Below, in pieces: positions 26,480-36,839 of a stretch of DNA of 64,000 nt. Each line of letters begins with the position of its first letter. Position 1 is the first letter of the stretch. The notes beneath the pieces were generated by a model that was not told where the DNA came from, ran no database searches, and saw only the letters and a list, made by a program, of their open reading frames with translations. The DNA is from Tamarix chinensis (taxonomy: Eukaryota; Streptophyta; Magnoliopsida; Caryophyllales; Tamaricaceae), in the NCBI GenBank assembly GCA_030549775.1, contig CM060175.1, positions 6,758,564 through 6,822,563 of the forward strand, given 5' to 3'. Made by a program: the position numbers and the translations under genes.

Positions 26480-26850
26480 TAGGATGAATTCCGTTCCACC
26501 GGCAATAATAATGGATAGGAGCATTCTTGCCCTGGAGATCGGTCCACGGGTTATAATAGTGACCAGGTGCATTCTGTCCTAGAGTAGTATTTCTGTTCCA
26601 CCAGCTATAATAGTGGAGGTTTTGAGTTCAATAAACCAAACGTTAGATGGTAATAAACCATAAAAAGGACACTAATTACTTACAGTGGAATACTAGGTGG
26701 GTCAGAACTAGGTTAGGATAATTTTTGGTCCACCAGCTATAATAGTGGCTAGAAGCATTTTGTCCTAAAGACCATTCCACCAGCTATAATAGTGGCCAGG
26801 TATGTTCTCCCCTGGAGTAGTTATTTCCGTTCCACCAAGCATAATAGTGG
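26480..26850 (-). repeat. Two triplets of ~48 bp repeats in copy B
   Basis: Cores of the form CCACCAGCTATAATAGTGG occur at about 26496, 26548, 26595 and again at 26728, 26775, 26830. The spacing block with ACTAATYACTTAMAGTGGAA lies beside each triplet (about 26438 and 26670). Confidence 0.75.
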
Positions 26851-29200
26851 GGTTTCCATACTTATGTAGATATAATTTTAGAGATAATTATGAATACTAT
26901 TTAATTAATAGCTTGAGACCAAATAATGTTGATTTCACCATTATGATCTATTTTGATAGTATAAATGTGGCCTTGGTGCCTGTCTCTTATGGTAAGTGAA
27001 ATAAATGCTAAGTAAATGGGCTTTATGATAAATGATTCTTGCAGTACGAGTCCATCCTATGTTGTTGTGTTTATTTCTACACATTGTGTATGTTATTGAT
27101 CTTACATTGGAATGATATGTTGCATGCGGGACCTACCTTTTATTTTTGTATAAAGGGTTACTCAGTACTACAGTAATGAAGGATTCCTTTTGTGGTCCCC
27201 TACTTATTCAATGGGCAGTGTCCCTTATGGGTTAGCCCGCAGGTGCTATTCGAGCTTCTTTTGGGTTGAGAGTGTAAGGATTATCCGAGAAGATTTTAGG
27301 GTTTCAATTTTAACCCTCTTATTCTTTTGTTTAATGATTTCATTCTTGTAACCACTAATTGTGGATTTTTATTCGTGTAATGTAATTTAACACGCTACTC
27401 TGATTTAGTTTTATAACTTGGTTTTGTGTAAAAACTTGTTCTCTTTCTTTTAAGCTTTAGCACTTGGTACTAGAATGGTAAAAGAAAATTAGTTTGGTAT
27501 TTAGTGTAGTAGTAGTATCCCCAAAATTTACTGTTTTTTCTTTCGCTCAATTTTAATAAAATAAATTTTTTTTAGTAGTGAATTTTGAGGGTATTATAAC
27601 TGGGATCTACTAGGATCCTGCCAAAATGCACAAATAACGCCTGAAGGAAGACTAACTCCCGGTAACTAATCAAGGATTTGATAGTCTAGATCCATACACA
27701 ACTCGATTCTCTTTTGCTTTATTGATTAGTTCATTAATTTTGAGGTTACATGATCATACAAGGAACACACAATATACAAAGAAGACATCCATATGCTCGT
27801 TCCATATTAACCTTTTCCATTCCCAACTATTTGTGGGATTTGCATTAATTGTTGTCCAATAATAACCAAATTCATGAGATTAATCCAATCAAGCCAATTT
27901 TTGGATTTCATTACCCTTTTTGATCCATCAGTTACTTACTCAAGTTTATCCATCAAAACTTTTATAACAACCATTGAGTATATCAATATTCATACTTCAT
28001 TTAATCCATCCATTAGGTTGTTAATCTAGATTAACAGATGTTTGTTACCCATTAAATAGTCATATACCAGTGTTAGGAACAATCTCAAAGCATATCCACA
28101 CCAACAAACCAAGATCACACAAACTAGCCGACCTAGTCGGTTAGTCAGCTTAACTATTTGATCAGTTGGGAGGACCAGTCGATCTATTTTTCCCAATCAG
28201 GTTATTGGTTTTGTTCCACCAAACCTAAGGCTCCCTTGAAATGGTCAATTAGTGTGGACAAACTAGATGACTATTCATAAACCAAACAATCGGTTATGCC
28301 AAACCAGTTGATAAATTTAAGTAGAGAGCAAGATTAAGGTCACCACAGACTTATCGGTTGATGGGTAAGAACTAGACAATCAGTTTGACTTAAGCAAATG
28401 ATCGGTTTACCCTCAAATAGCACTAAACAGTCATTTTTAGGTAGATCATACTTAAAAATCTTTACCATACCAAATTGAAACATGGCCTAACATCACATTA
28501 ACACTTTATAGCTTGCAACAGTTGCATATTTCACAATTAATCATCACAAGTTAGTTTTCCTTAAAAATCATGCATTCATCCTAAATATTACAACTTCATC
28601 CTCCAGTACCAAATCTAAAAACAAAATAATCATACCAACATATAAAATCGGAACTTTAAAGATTTCATAACACACAAGCTTAACCAAATCACATTTTAGA
28701 AGTAAGAATGACTTACTTGATGTAGGTAAAACTTCCCTTAATTAAAAAAATCAACTTGTAAAAATCCTCAACTTTTAAATATTTAACAACAAAGTCAAAT
28801 CTTTGGAACTTCTAATACATACTTTCATGAATCAGAGCTTGAATTAGAAGAAGAAAATGACTTACTAAGCTAAGAGAAAACATAGGGGATTTTCTGCTAA
28901 AAAGTGTCTTGTCTTTCTCCCAAATCTAACCCTTCCTTCCATAAAGACAAACAAGAAAGAGCTAGAGAAAAGATATGGAGAGTGAAAGGGAACCAATTAA
29001 GCCTTAAATTTTAAGGGAAACATCATACGGTCAGAGAGGGCTGAACTAATTCGGTGGATGAAAGAAAGGTAAATAGAAAGGGGGATTAAGGATATTTATA
29101 GCCAATAGATTGATACAATCATAAGTGTGATCAGGCACAGATTGAAAATCATAATTCCTATCATTCTAATTTGAGTTAAATGTGTAGATTTCGTCCAAGA

Positions 29201-29566
29201 TAAGTTGACATTTCCTTTTTTTTTGGAAAAGAGTCAATATTATTAGGCTATTGTAGCCAAAAACTAGAAATAAGGCTATCCTTGGGCCCTTAGAGCCTCA
29301 TAAGACCTGTTGAGACTGGCTAAGACTATAATAGTCAATACAAGGCTACTATCTTCTCAACAAAAACTGAGCTATGGTGTCTGCATCTGTACATTGGAGT
29401 GAAAATATTCTAGTAGCTACAGAAAACTGAATCTGTCTTAACAGAGTATCCTGTGTAGACTTTCTTTGTGCAAAGATTCTTGAATTTCGTTCGTGCCAGA
29501 GCATATAGATAGTAGCTTGCTCTAAGGCATCTCTTCTTCTAGTTTCTCCCATAAGCCGACATTTCC
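29201..29566 (-). mobile_element. 5'-truncated LINE insertion with target-site duplication
   Basis: A poly-T run at about 29216-29225 is the poly-A tail on the minus strand. Flanking direct repeats are TAAGTTGACATTTCC (29201-29215) and TAAGCCGACATTTCC (29552-29566), 13 of 15 identical. The body encodes the C-terminal tail of a plant LINE protein on the minus strand (29552-29349), with ATIYMLWHERNSRIF and a final stop. Only the last 350 bases of the LINE were copied. Confidence 0.8.
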
Positions 29567-30157
29567 TCCAGAGCTGAAATGGTGATTCTGAATAGGTGCA
29601 TGTTAATTTGGCCTAAAAATGCCAAACATAAGAGGAAAAATGGAAAATTAGCATGGGAGAAATCTTCTAGATAAGTAGAATCAGGTCTGGTATCAAAGTA
29701 ACAATTTTAGAAGTGTATAGAGAAGAGAGGTGGAAGAAGACAAAGCTAAGGTCACATTTCCCCTCAATTGTCCTAATTGAACTTCTCAGATCAGTTTGAG
29801 GTAGAATTTCAAGCTAAATGCACTATAAAAAAGGATAAGAGTCTTTAAGAACAATTTAGAATGGGGTTATCAAGGTTCCATTTTGGTATAAGAAAATTTA
29901 CCAAAACATTATACTTCAAAAATGTACTCAACTCAACAAACTAGTCAATCGGTCTGACTTACCAATCAATTGTTCTATAGACTAGTCGACCGGTTTGGTC
30001 GAGTAAAACTATTTAACTAGAATGATGAACTAGTTGATCTGTTTATGGAACCATTCAATTGGTTTTATAGCTAGAACTCCATAATGCAAGTATATGTACC
30101 TTCATGTACAAAAACTGGTGGTACTATAGGGCGTGAAATGCAATAAAAAGGCTAAGA

Positions 30158-30654
30158 AATCTAAGTAGGGATGGCAACAGGGCGGGTCTGGGACGGAGAC
30201 CCCATCCCCGAACCCGATAAGAAAAATAATCTCCGAACCCGACCCGATCCCCGATATTTTTTTATCGGGGATTCCCTGACCCGATCCCCGCGGGGATCAA
30301 ATCTCCATACCCGATCCGATCCTCAATTTATTTTCCATTTTTAAAACCCGACCAATCCCCGAAACCCGACTTTATACCCGATCCCCGATCCTCAAACTAT
30401 TTTTTTATATTATATTTTTAATTTATATTCTATCAAAAAAAGTATATATATATATAATTATATAAAAATATATATATATAATTTTGGGGCGGGTTCAGGG
30501 ATGGGGACCCCAAACCTGTCCCCAAAAAAATCCCCGTTAAGAATTCCCGAACCAAAACCCAATCCCCAAATTCTCTCCCCGAACCGAAACCCGAATGGGG
30601 AATCCCCGACGGGGCCCTGAATCCGCGGAAAAAATTGTCATCCCTAAATCTAAG
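30158..30654. mobile_element. hAT-type GC-rich MITE with 8 bp target-site duplication
   Basis: The element is 30166-30646 (481 bp). It starts TAGGGATGGCAAC and ends TTGTCATCCCTA, 12 bp termini that pair with one mismatch. AATCTAAG is present perfectly on both sides (30158-30165 and 30647-30654). An 8 bp duplication and TAGGGATGGCAA ends point to a non-autonomous hAT element. It is rich in GATCCCCG and CCCGA repeats, in sharp contrast to the AT-rich surroundings, and carries no coding capacity. Confidence 0.85.
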
Positions 30655-30838
30655 GATATTATAGGCAAAGATATGATTATGTTAAGAATGTTGAGTACCA
30701 AATCAAACACGGCCTTAAGTGTCCCAAAATAGTTTATTTAAATTGAATTGAAGGAAAATCAATTAAATAGACACTTATTAAAATAAATTAAAAAAATCAT
30801 AAAATTTTAAGAAAATCCTTAAAATAATATTTACAACT

Positions 30839-31402
30839 CAAAAATATAAATATATTAAAGTTTTATGACCATTTTTGAAGTAAAAAAAAATGATATGCAT
30901 AGAAAATTAAGGCAAGCTAATAGACTTTGGCTCGCTTGTCAACTATCTATCAACTAGTGAGTCGACCCTATGGCTAGTTGACTATAAGTCTAAATTAGCA
31001 TGTGCATGTAATAGGAATAATATTATTATTATTTTAAAATAATAAAATAAGATACTCTAAAAATTATTTTAGTAAAATAATTTAAGGTATAGATCAAAAC
31101 TTAAATCGCATAAAATAAAATATTTATTATTTAATAATTCTATATTAGGGTCTTAAAAAAGGGTATTATAGGTAAGAATATGCCTTTTAATGACACCTCC
31201 CTATTGAAGCTATTGTTGTTAGACAAAGGAGGCTAGAGTATTCAAACCTCAAAACTAATATTTTAAATTTTTAACTTTGAAAATGAAAAAATTGAATGCA
31301 AAGAATAAATTAAAAAAATTATTCATTAAAATAAAAAACAAAAAGTAAATTAGTTGTGTATTACATAATAAATATTGCATTAAGTACAAATTAAGATATC
31401 TA
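30839..31402 (+). repeat. Direct repeat R, left copy (~560 bp)
   Basis: Aligned with 61798-62341 through the E2 terminus and about 230 bp of flank beyond it. Shared landmarks are ATATTAAAGTTT, GGCTAGTTGACTA, AATAATTCTATATTAGGG and TAAGATATCTA. The other copy stops exactly where the CACTA element begins. Confidence 0.8.
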
Positions 31403-31970
31403 GCTTTATATACATGTATATAATCTATAAATACCTTATTTATATGAAAATAATATTATTTTAATAAAGAACTTTCTCAATTGAACAAATATTAAATATT
31501 TATACTTTTATTATAAATTTGAAAAATTTTATTTCTTAATCAAAAAAAATTTCAAACATTTGTTAGTTATTTGATTATTTTCTCTAAGACTAAGTAAGGC
31601 CTCTCTAGTGTCGAAGCTGGCCACTTTATGCTTGACAAAAACCCATTCTGCTCATTCATAGAATTTTGAATTTTGTAACCATAGTTTTGAGCACAAAGTT
31701 ATCTTTACTCCTCCTCCTCCTCCTCCTCCTCCTCTACTACTATTACTACTATTGCTATCATTATTATTGCTAAAATTAATTTTATTTTATTATTATTATT
31801 ATTATCAAAATCACTCATGCAAAATAGTTGAGGAAAGAAACCCTAAATTTAATATATCTTGATTAATAGCAGTGCTAGCCATTAGAAATTTGTCGTTCAA
31901 AAATGAATACATGTTGATATATCCTTAATCTAGATATTATAAATTTTTATAGTAATTAGATTATTATCTC
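31403..31970 (+). other. Duplicated ELIP-upstream segment, right copy, and flank
   Basis: The part from about 31715 to 31970 matches 15435-15697. It contains a (TCC)n run near 31707-31731 and a TTATTA-type run. No gene. The match ends at ATTATCTC, where the LINE begins. Confidence 0.65.
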
Positions 31971-34900
31971 ACTTCCAATCAACATTCAGCGAAGGGAGGC
32001 AAATTCTGGATGGTATTGTTATAGTCAATGAGCTAATAGATTCGTGCAAAAGGAGCAAAAAGTTAAGATATCTCTTCAAAATTAACTTCCACAAAGCCTT
32101 TGATTGTATTTCTTGGGAATTCTTGTAGTGGTCAATGGAAAATGGGGTTCTCGGTATTGTGGAGGAGTAGAATCACTACTTGTATTGAATTTGTAGGAGC
32201 TTTAATCATTGTAAATGGGAGCCCTTCCAAGCCCTTCAACCGTGAGAAAGGATTAAGATAAGGGGACCCACTATCTCCATTCCTCTTCACAATTATATCA
32301 GAAGTGCTTAATAGATGCCTACACCAAGAAACAAATACCAGCCTTTAGAAAGGGATCAAAGTCAAACCAGGTAGATCTCGAGTGTCGCACCAACAGTATG
32401 CAGATGACACGTTAATCATATGTGAAGCTGATAGCTACTTGCCAAAAAATATTAAGGTAGTCTTAACTGTTTTTCACCTTGCCTCGGCCCTAAAGGTGAA
32501 TTACCACAAATCATCCCTTGTCGGTATAAATGTAGATGAGGACTAGATTGAAAGGGACTCAAGACAAATGAGATGCAAGTTGACAAAGCTCCTAATAACG
32601 TACCTTGACATGCCATTAGGGGTATGAAACTTTAATACCAAGCTCTGGCTATTGGTAATCAATCGGATATAAAACAAACTCTCAACCTAGAAAAGCAAAA
32701 CGCTAAGTATTGGGGGGAGAATAGTTTTCTTGAGGACAGTTCTGGAAAATCTCCCCATCTACTATCTTTACATAGTTCCCCTCCCAGAGGATATGACAAG
32801 GATCCAGAGGAAACTCCTTTGGGGTTGCTCCTTGAATGGATGAAGAAAAGCAGCTCCAGCTAAATGGAGTATAATTTAAGAGGAAGGAAATCGAGGCGGA
32901 CTGGGAGTGGGACACCTCCTCGATAAAAATTATTATTTGCTCTTTAAATAGGTTGATGCTTCTTACAACCTAGTAATGAAATGTGGAAAATGTATCATCC
33001 AAGAAAAATATTCCACTAGTCCATCTAGTAGTATAGATGATTGACATATCCCTAGAATAGGAGGCATATGGAAATATAGCTGTAAATTCATCATGAATGA
33101 TGAATAGAAAAAATCGATAGCTTTGGAAGGAATCCGAAAATGGGTTGGTAGGGGAGATTCAACCAGATTATGGATGGATATTTGGGTCAATGACTCACCT
33201 CTAAAAGACTCATTCATGTGCTCATTTACTCTAGCACAAAATCCCAATGTACTAGTAGCGGAGATGGGTGTTTGGGATAGAAAGAACTGGAGCTGGTACC
33301 TTCAATGGAGACGAAGATTGTTTGCCTAGGAAGAAAGACTAGATGCATAACTCATACTCCTTATTAATGAGTTTGTTCCACATATGGGGGACCTTCAACA
33401 GATTAGTATAGAAATATGATGGTGGTGGTAGGTTTTCTGTAAAATCAATTTACCTTATTCTTAGGAACGCTGAATCTCCTCCACCCTCAATCCAGGTTGG
33501 GAGCCTGTGGAAAAGGTTGGTTCCTCCCAATATTAAGGTTTTCTTGTGGATTTCTATGCTGGGAAAGGTTAATATGAGGGATCATCTTTTGAAAATGAAT
33601 GGGGACTTCACAATGGACTGATCGTGTGTGATGTGTTCTAAGGGTTTAGAAAGTTGCAACCATTCATTTCTTCATTGTAACTTAGCACGCAATATTTGGA
33701 CTTGGTGGCTCAAATTATGAAATTTCTATTGGGTTTTCCCCTACAACCTCCTAGATGCTTTCACTCAATGGCAATGTCACTGCTTCAGGACTTTCTTTAG
33801 CAAAGTCTAGCTTATGGCCTTTCTCATTATCCTTTGGACCATTTGGAAGGAAAAGAATGAGCAAATTTTCAACAAGAAGACAGAGCAGCTGCACAATTTG
33901 AAGACTCTAGTTCTCCTTCAGATGAGTTGGTGGATCAAATCTTGGGAAAATAACCTTCCTTACTCGATAGAAGAGATTGTTAGAGTACCTAAGTGCCTTT
34001 TGTGGAGAAGAACACCTTTACTAAAACCCAAAACAATAGGTTAAGCTAAAATAGAATGGTCCTGCTCCAATCGCAGAGCCTTGAAATGGAACACAAATGG
34101 GTCAGTTAATGGTGACTCTTAAAAGGCAGCAATTAGATGTGTGTTGAGGGACTGAAACGGATCCTTTAAATGTGTGTTCTCATACCCCACTAATTACACA
34201 TGGATCAATACAGTAGAGATCAAAGCTATTTACTTTGCCCTCAAATTAGTTTCCTCGAAAGAATGGTTAAAAAATTTAGACCTTATAGTTGAGATTGACT
34301 CAAAAAATGCTAAAATCTGGTGCAACTCAAACCCTGGGAGACCTTGGGCTAGTTAGCAACAACTCAACTTCATCAGGCTAGCAAGACGATCATGGAATAG
34401 ATTTACAATCATCCATAAATCATGGATTTCCAATGGAGTAGCGAATACACTAGCTAAGTAGGAATTACTTAGATAGGTGGAATTTTGTACATGGTTATAT
34501 TTATGATACATGCAGGAGCCTTACTTCTTTTGCTCTATCTGAGCCAGAATCTTAATGGAACAACTTGTTTTACTTCGGTTACAATACACGCATAGGGTTG
34601 AACCTCAGCTGGGGAGTTGTAGCACACTTGGTTGCTTTATGTTTACTCAAAAATTCTAGTTGGGGAGTTTTGTGCTCTTCTAGTTACATTATATGTGGAT
34701 GGGGTAAATGGTTTATATGCTTCAGTGGCCTAGTTTGTTCGTTGTGGTATGAGGAGTCTAATAGCTGATCTTATTTCTTTCTTAAGGGTGTCAACCGCTG
34801 TGGTAAGAGAGTTATAGGTTGTATATATGTCTTCTTAGTAGAGAGTAAAGTAGTGGGAGTATGATAATTTTATTTCTTGGTTTTGCTTATATAAAGGATT

Positions 34901-34980
34901 AGTAAGTATCTTTAGATTTTTCATAGAAGATAGGGGTAGTGCTCGCTATAATATTTGTGTGGCAATTTCTTTCGTTTAAA
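31971..34980 (+). pseudogene. LINE reverse-transcriptase gene remnant (5'-truncated)
   Basis: Reading starts inside the reverse transcriptase domain: FSEGRQILDGIVIVNELIDS, then FKINFHKAFDCISWEFL followed by a stop (about 31990-32130). GLRxGDPLSPFLF lies near 32250-32292, and the catalytic YADD is at 32397-32408 (QQYADDTLIICEAD). Downstream come a zf-RVT-type stretch (about 33430-33700), the LINE tail with ILWTIWKEKNEQIF (33814-34044), and an RNase H-like segment with EIKAIYFALKLV and EIDSKNAKIW (34174-34356). Frames are broken by many stops. The element is a plant non-LTR retrotransposon inserted in the duplicated ELIP-upstream DNA. I saw no clear poly-A tail or target-site duplication, so the 3' edge is approximate. 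Confidence 0.85.
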
Positions 34981-35302
34981 TGACTTTATAAATTTCTAAT
35001 TATCAGAACAAAATAGCATGATCACTAGTTAAATGAATGTTTAAATTATCGTTGTTTTATAGCAAGTTAAAATAAATAAATAAATAAGAAAGCTGGCCAA
35101 GAATCGCCGAAAAATCCAGAAGTAATACACATTAATTGAACAATCCATGGAATGCGACTGCAGTACAATAAAAGTGATCGTTAGTTATTTCTCAACTTCA
35201 ATAAAGCTCAACAGATCTTGTGTCATTTACGTGCCCAATTCAACAAGCAAAAGGACAAAGGAATCACCAATTGAAACTTGGACAGCCACGAAGCTGCCAA
35301 AG

Positions 35303-35587
35303 GCAAAGTTAATAAGGAAGCCCGCACGGGCTTAGCTCAAGTGGTCGGGGACCCCCTTATGTTGGTAACAAGGGGAACCACGGTTCGATTCATGGCAGCC
35401 GCAGTGTGGGAGTTTCAACCCTTCGTTTGTGGGGGTGGCTCCTTGTGGGCACCATGGATAACCGGGGGGTCCTTAAAGACAGCTTGGATCACCGTGATTT
35501 ACCTCCTCCGGTGCTGTCGGGCCGGCTGGCGGAGGCCCTTAGGGTGAGGGTATCACCTTTTGGTAACAAGCAAAGTTAATAAGGAAG
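35303..35587 (+). mobile_element. tRNA-derived SINE with perfect 18 bp target-site duplication
   Basis: The SINE body is 35321-35569 (249 bp). Direct repeats GCAAAGTTAATAAGGAAG flank it perfectly (35303-35320 and 35570-35587). Pol III box A-like TAGCTCAAGTGG is at 35333-35344 and box B GGTTCGATTC at 35382-35391, 37 bp apart as in a tRNA-type promoter. The body is GC-rich and ends TTTTGGTAACAA. The perfect duplication suggests a fairly recent insertion. It lies in the duplicated ELIP promoter. Confidence 0.9.
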
Positions 35588-36026
35588 GTGCGATGGTTGA
35601 TGAGCCCCGCGAACATTTAGAAATATCTTCAAAATATAGAGAAATTATTTGATTAAACCGATCCACTTAATTTTAGGTGCATTAATATATATATATTAAA
35701 AATAAAATTATTCTATCAATCTATAACTTTTATAAAAAATTAATAAAAATAATTTTAAAATTATATAAATAATCATTAATTGATAAATAATCAATTAGTT
35801 ATTATATAAATAATAATAAAAAAAATTATTTACTTTTTAAAATTATTTTTTATATAAATATTTAATAATAGAATAATTTTTTAAATAAAAAATGTTATAA
35901 CTCAATTAAATATATAAAATAACACCCCAAAATTAGATACACCAACGTTCTGGTGCTGTGTGTAGTCATACATCATCCCACGTGAACGTCATTACCTTTT
36001 TCAGACGATGTGGATCTAAAATCCTC

Positions 36027-36045
36027 GGGGGGGGGGGGGGGGGGG
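36027..36045 (+). repeat. Run of 19 G
   Basis: Uninterrupted G run in the degenerate ELIP promoter where the functional copy has a CCCGACACTTGG-type segment and TATA box. It could form a G-quadruplex, or its length may partly reflect sequencing error. Confidence 0.9.
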
Positions 36046-36140
36046 TTTATTTGTTGGAGCATACGTTTTTAGTCGACGCAAAATATTTCTCTTTTCTTCC
36101 TCACAATCACATCCTCGGAAACATTTGTTGCTGTCTTATC

Positions 36141-36190
36141 CCCCGGCATAAATTGCCGGTCCTTCATCCCAGCCGCCAGCAACTTTTACA
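36141..36190 (+). pseudogene. Possible remnant of ELIP exon 1
   Basis: GGCATAAATTGCCGGTCCTT then CATCCCAGCC can be aligned, with small gaps, to the start of ELIP exon 1 (GGCAATGACTGGTCCTGCTT then CAGCC). The ATG is lost and the match fades after about 50 bases. Taken alone the alignment is weak; its place just after the duplicated promoter makes it plausible. Confidence 0.35.
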
Positions 36191-36199
36191 CGTCCCCTA

Positions 36200-36839
36200 T
36201 CTCTATTACCGGCTGATTTTACTGCTATATATATATATATATATATATAGATATATAATTATAGAAAAATAGACGCATCCGATTAAATTATCGGACACAA
36301 TTATTACACACAATGAGTATGGGCCAGCGTAGGCATAAGTAAAGAAAAAAAAAATGTTCGATATAAATACATTGCTTCAGTTTCTATCGTTCAAGCTCTT
36401 ATATATAAATGAATAACTTTATCATTTTAATTTTTTATTATAAAAAAATTAAGTATATATTTTAATGTAAGTTTTTTAAAGCCATAATTTTGTTCAATCT
36501 TTCAATAAATTTTCATATATTTTTTTAAATAATTACAATGAATAATAAATTTAAAAGTTCTTTAAACTTTGACGAGTTTGGAACTTCGACAAGTTATGAT
36601 TATTTTAAAACTTCGATGAACTACTAAGATGATGTACAACCCCAACGTACTACGATGATAAATTTAGAATACCAAAAAGGTATAGATACACAAAAAAAAT
36701 ACAAAAAAATACTCCAAATATTAATTACAACTTAGATGAAGAAGTAAAATTATTTTTATTATTATTATAAAATGTGTCAACAAATTTAGTTTGAAAAGAA
36801 AATTACAAGCTGTAACATGGGTTAAATAAATATGTAGAA
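36200..36839. other. AT-rich intergenic with TA microsatellite
   Basis: (TA)n at about 36226-36250. The rest is AT-rich without a recognised feature. If the MULE below has a terminal inverted repeat it should lie here, but I could not pick it out. Confidence 0.45.

Larger units (their letters stand above)
23450..27598 (-). mobile_element. Giant LTR-like element, copy B (inverted, 4.1 kb)
   Basis: The reverse complement of the family described at copy A: on the plus strand it runs from TGTAATAACCTAAAATT to TTTGAGGGTATTATA. Block order is inverted: AT-rich end, pyrimidine-rich tract (23740-24960), GGTAATTTGGTAATTA array (25590-26060), the two repeat triplets (26490-26850), then GCACTTGGTACTAGAA near 27468. 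Flanks are ACTGA (23445-23449) and ACTGG (27599-27603), a 4 of 5 target-site duplication. The uninterrupted homologue at about 52258-52290 reads straight through this point, which confirms insertion. Confidence 0.75.
22316..31170 (+). mobile_element. Second-family LTR-like element (E2a) with three nested insertions
   Basis: It opens TGTAACAACCCCTTTTTTAC and closes with a TCTTAAAAAAGGGTATTATA end, an imperfect inverted match of the opening. Removing nested copy B, the LINE fragment and the MITE leaves about 3.9 kb. A homologous copy (E2b, about 51225-54564) shares the opening, a GGTCTCA block near 23238, the ACTAGGATCC block just after copy B and the GGGTCTT closing block. No retrotransposon coding is present. 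It is probably another long solo LTR; no clear target-site duplication was found. Confidence 0.55.
35093..36090 (+). pseudogene. Degenerate duplicate of the ELIP promoter region
   Basis: From CTGGCCAAGA (35093) onward the sequence tracks 16161 onward. Shared are GAAGTAATACAC, CAATAAARGCTCAACRG, a CATTACGTGCCCAA-like block, AAAGGAATCACCA, a GATGRTTGATGARYCC block (after the SINE, near 35592), CCACGTGAACGT at 35979-35990 with its G-box, TTTTTCAGACG, and TTGGAGCATACST (36053) just past where the TATA box should be. Replacing the TATA region is a 19-base G run (36027-36045). A SINE and about 350 bp of AT-rich DNA interrupt it. No ELIP body follows apart from a doubtful trace at 36141-36190. Confidence 0.8.

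Noticed and set aside
35333..35391. tRNA gene
   Set aside because: Box A and box B are present, but no cloverleaf can be drawn and the sequence is flanked by an 18 bp target duplication, so it is the head of a SINE.
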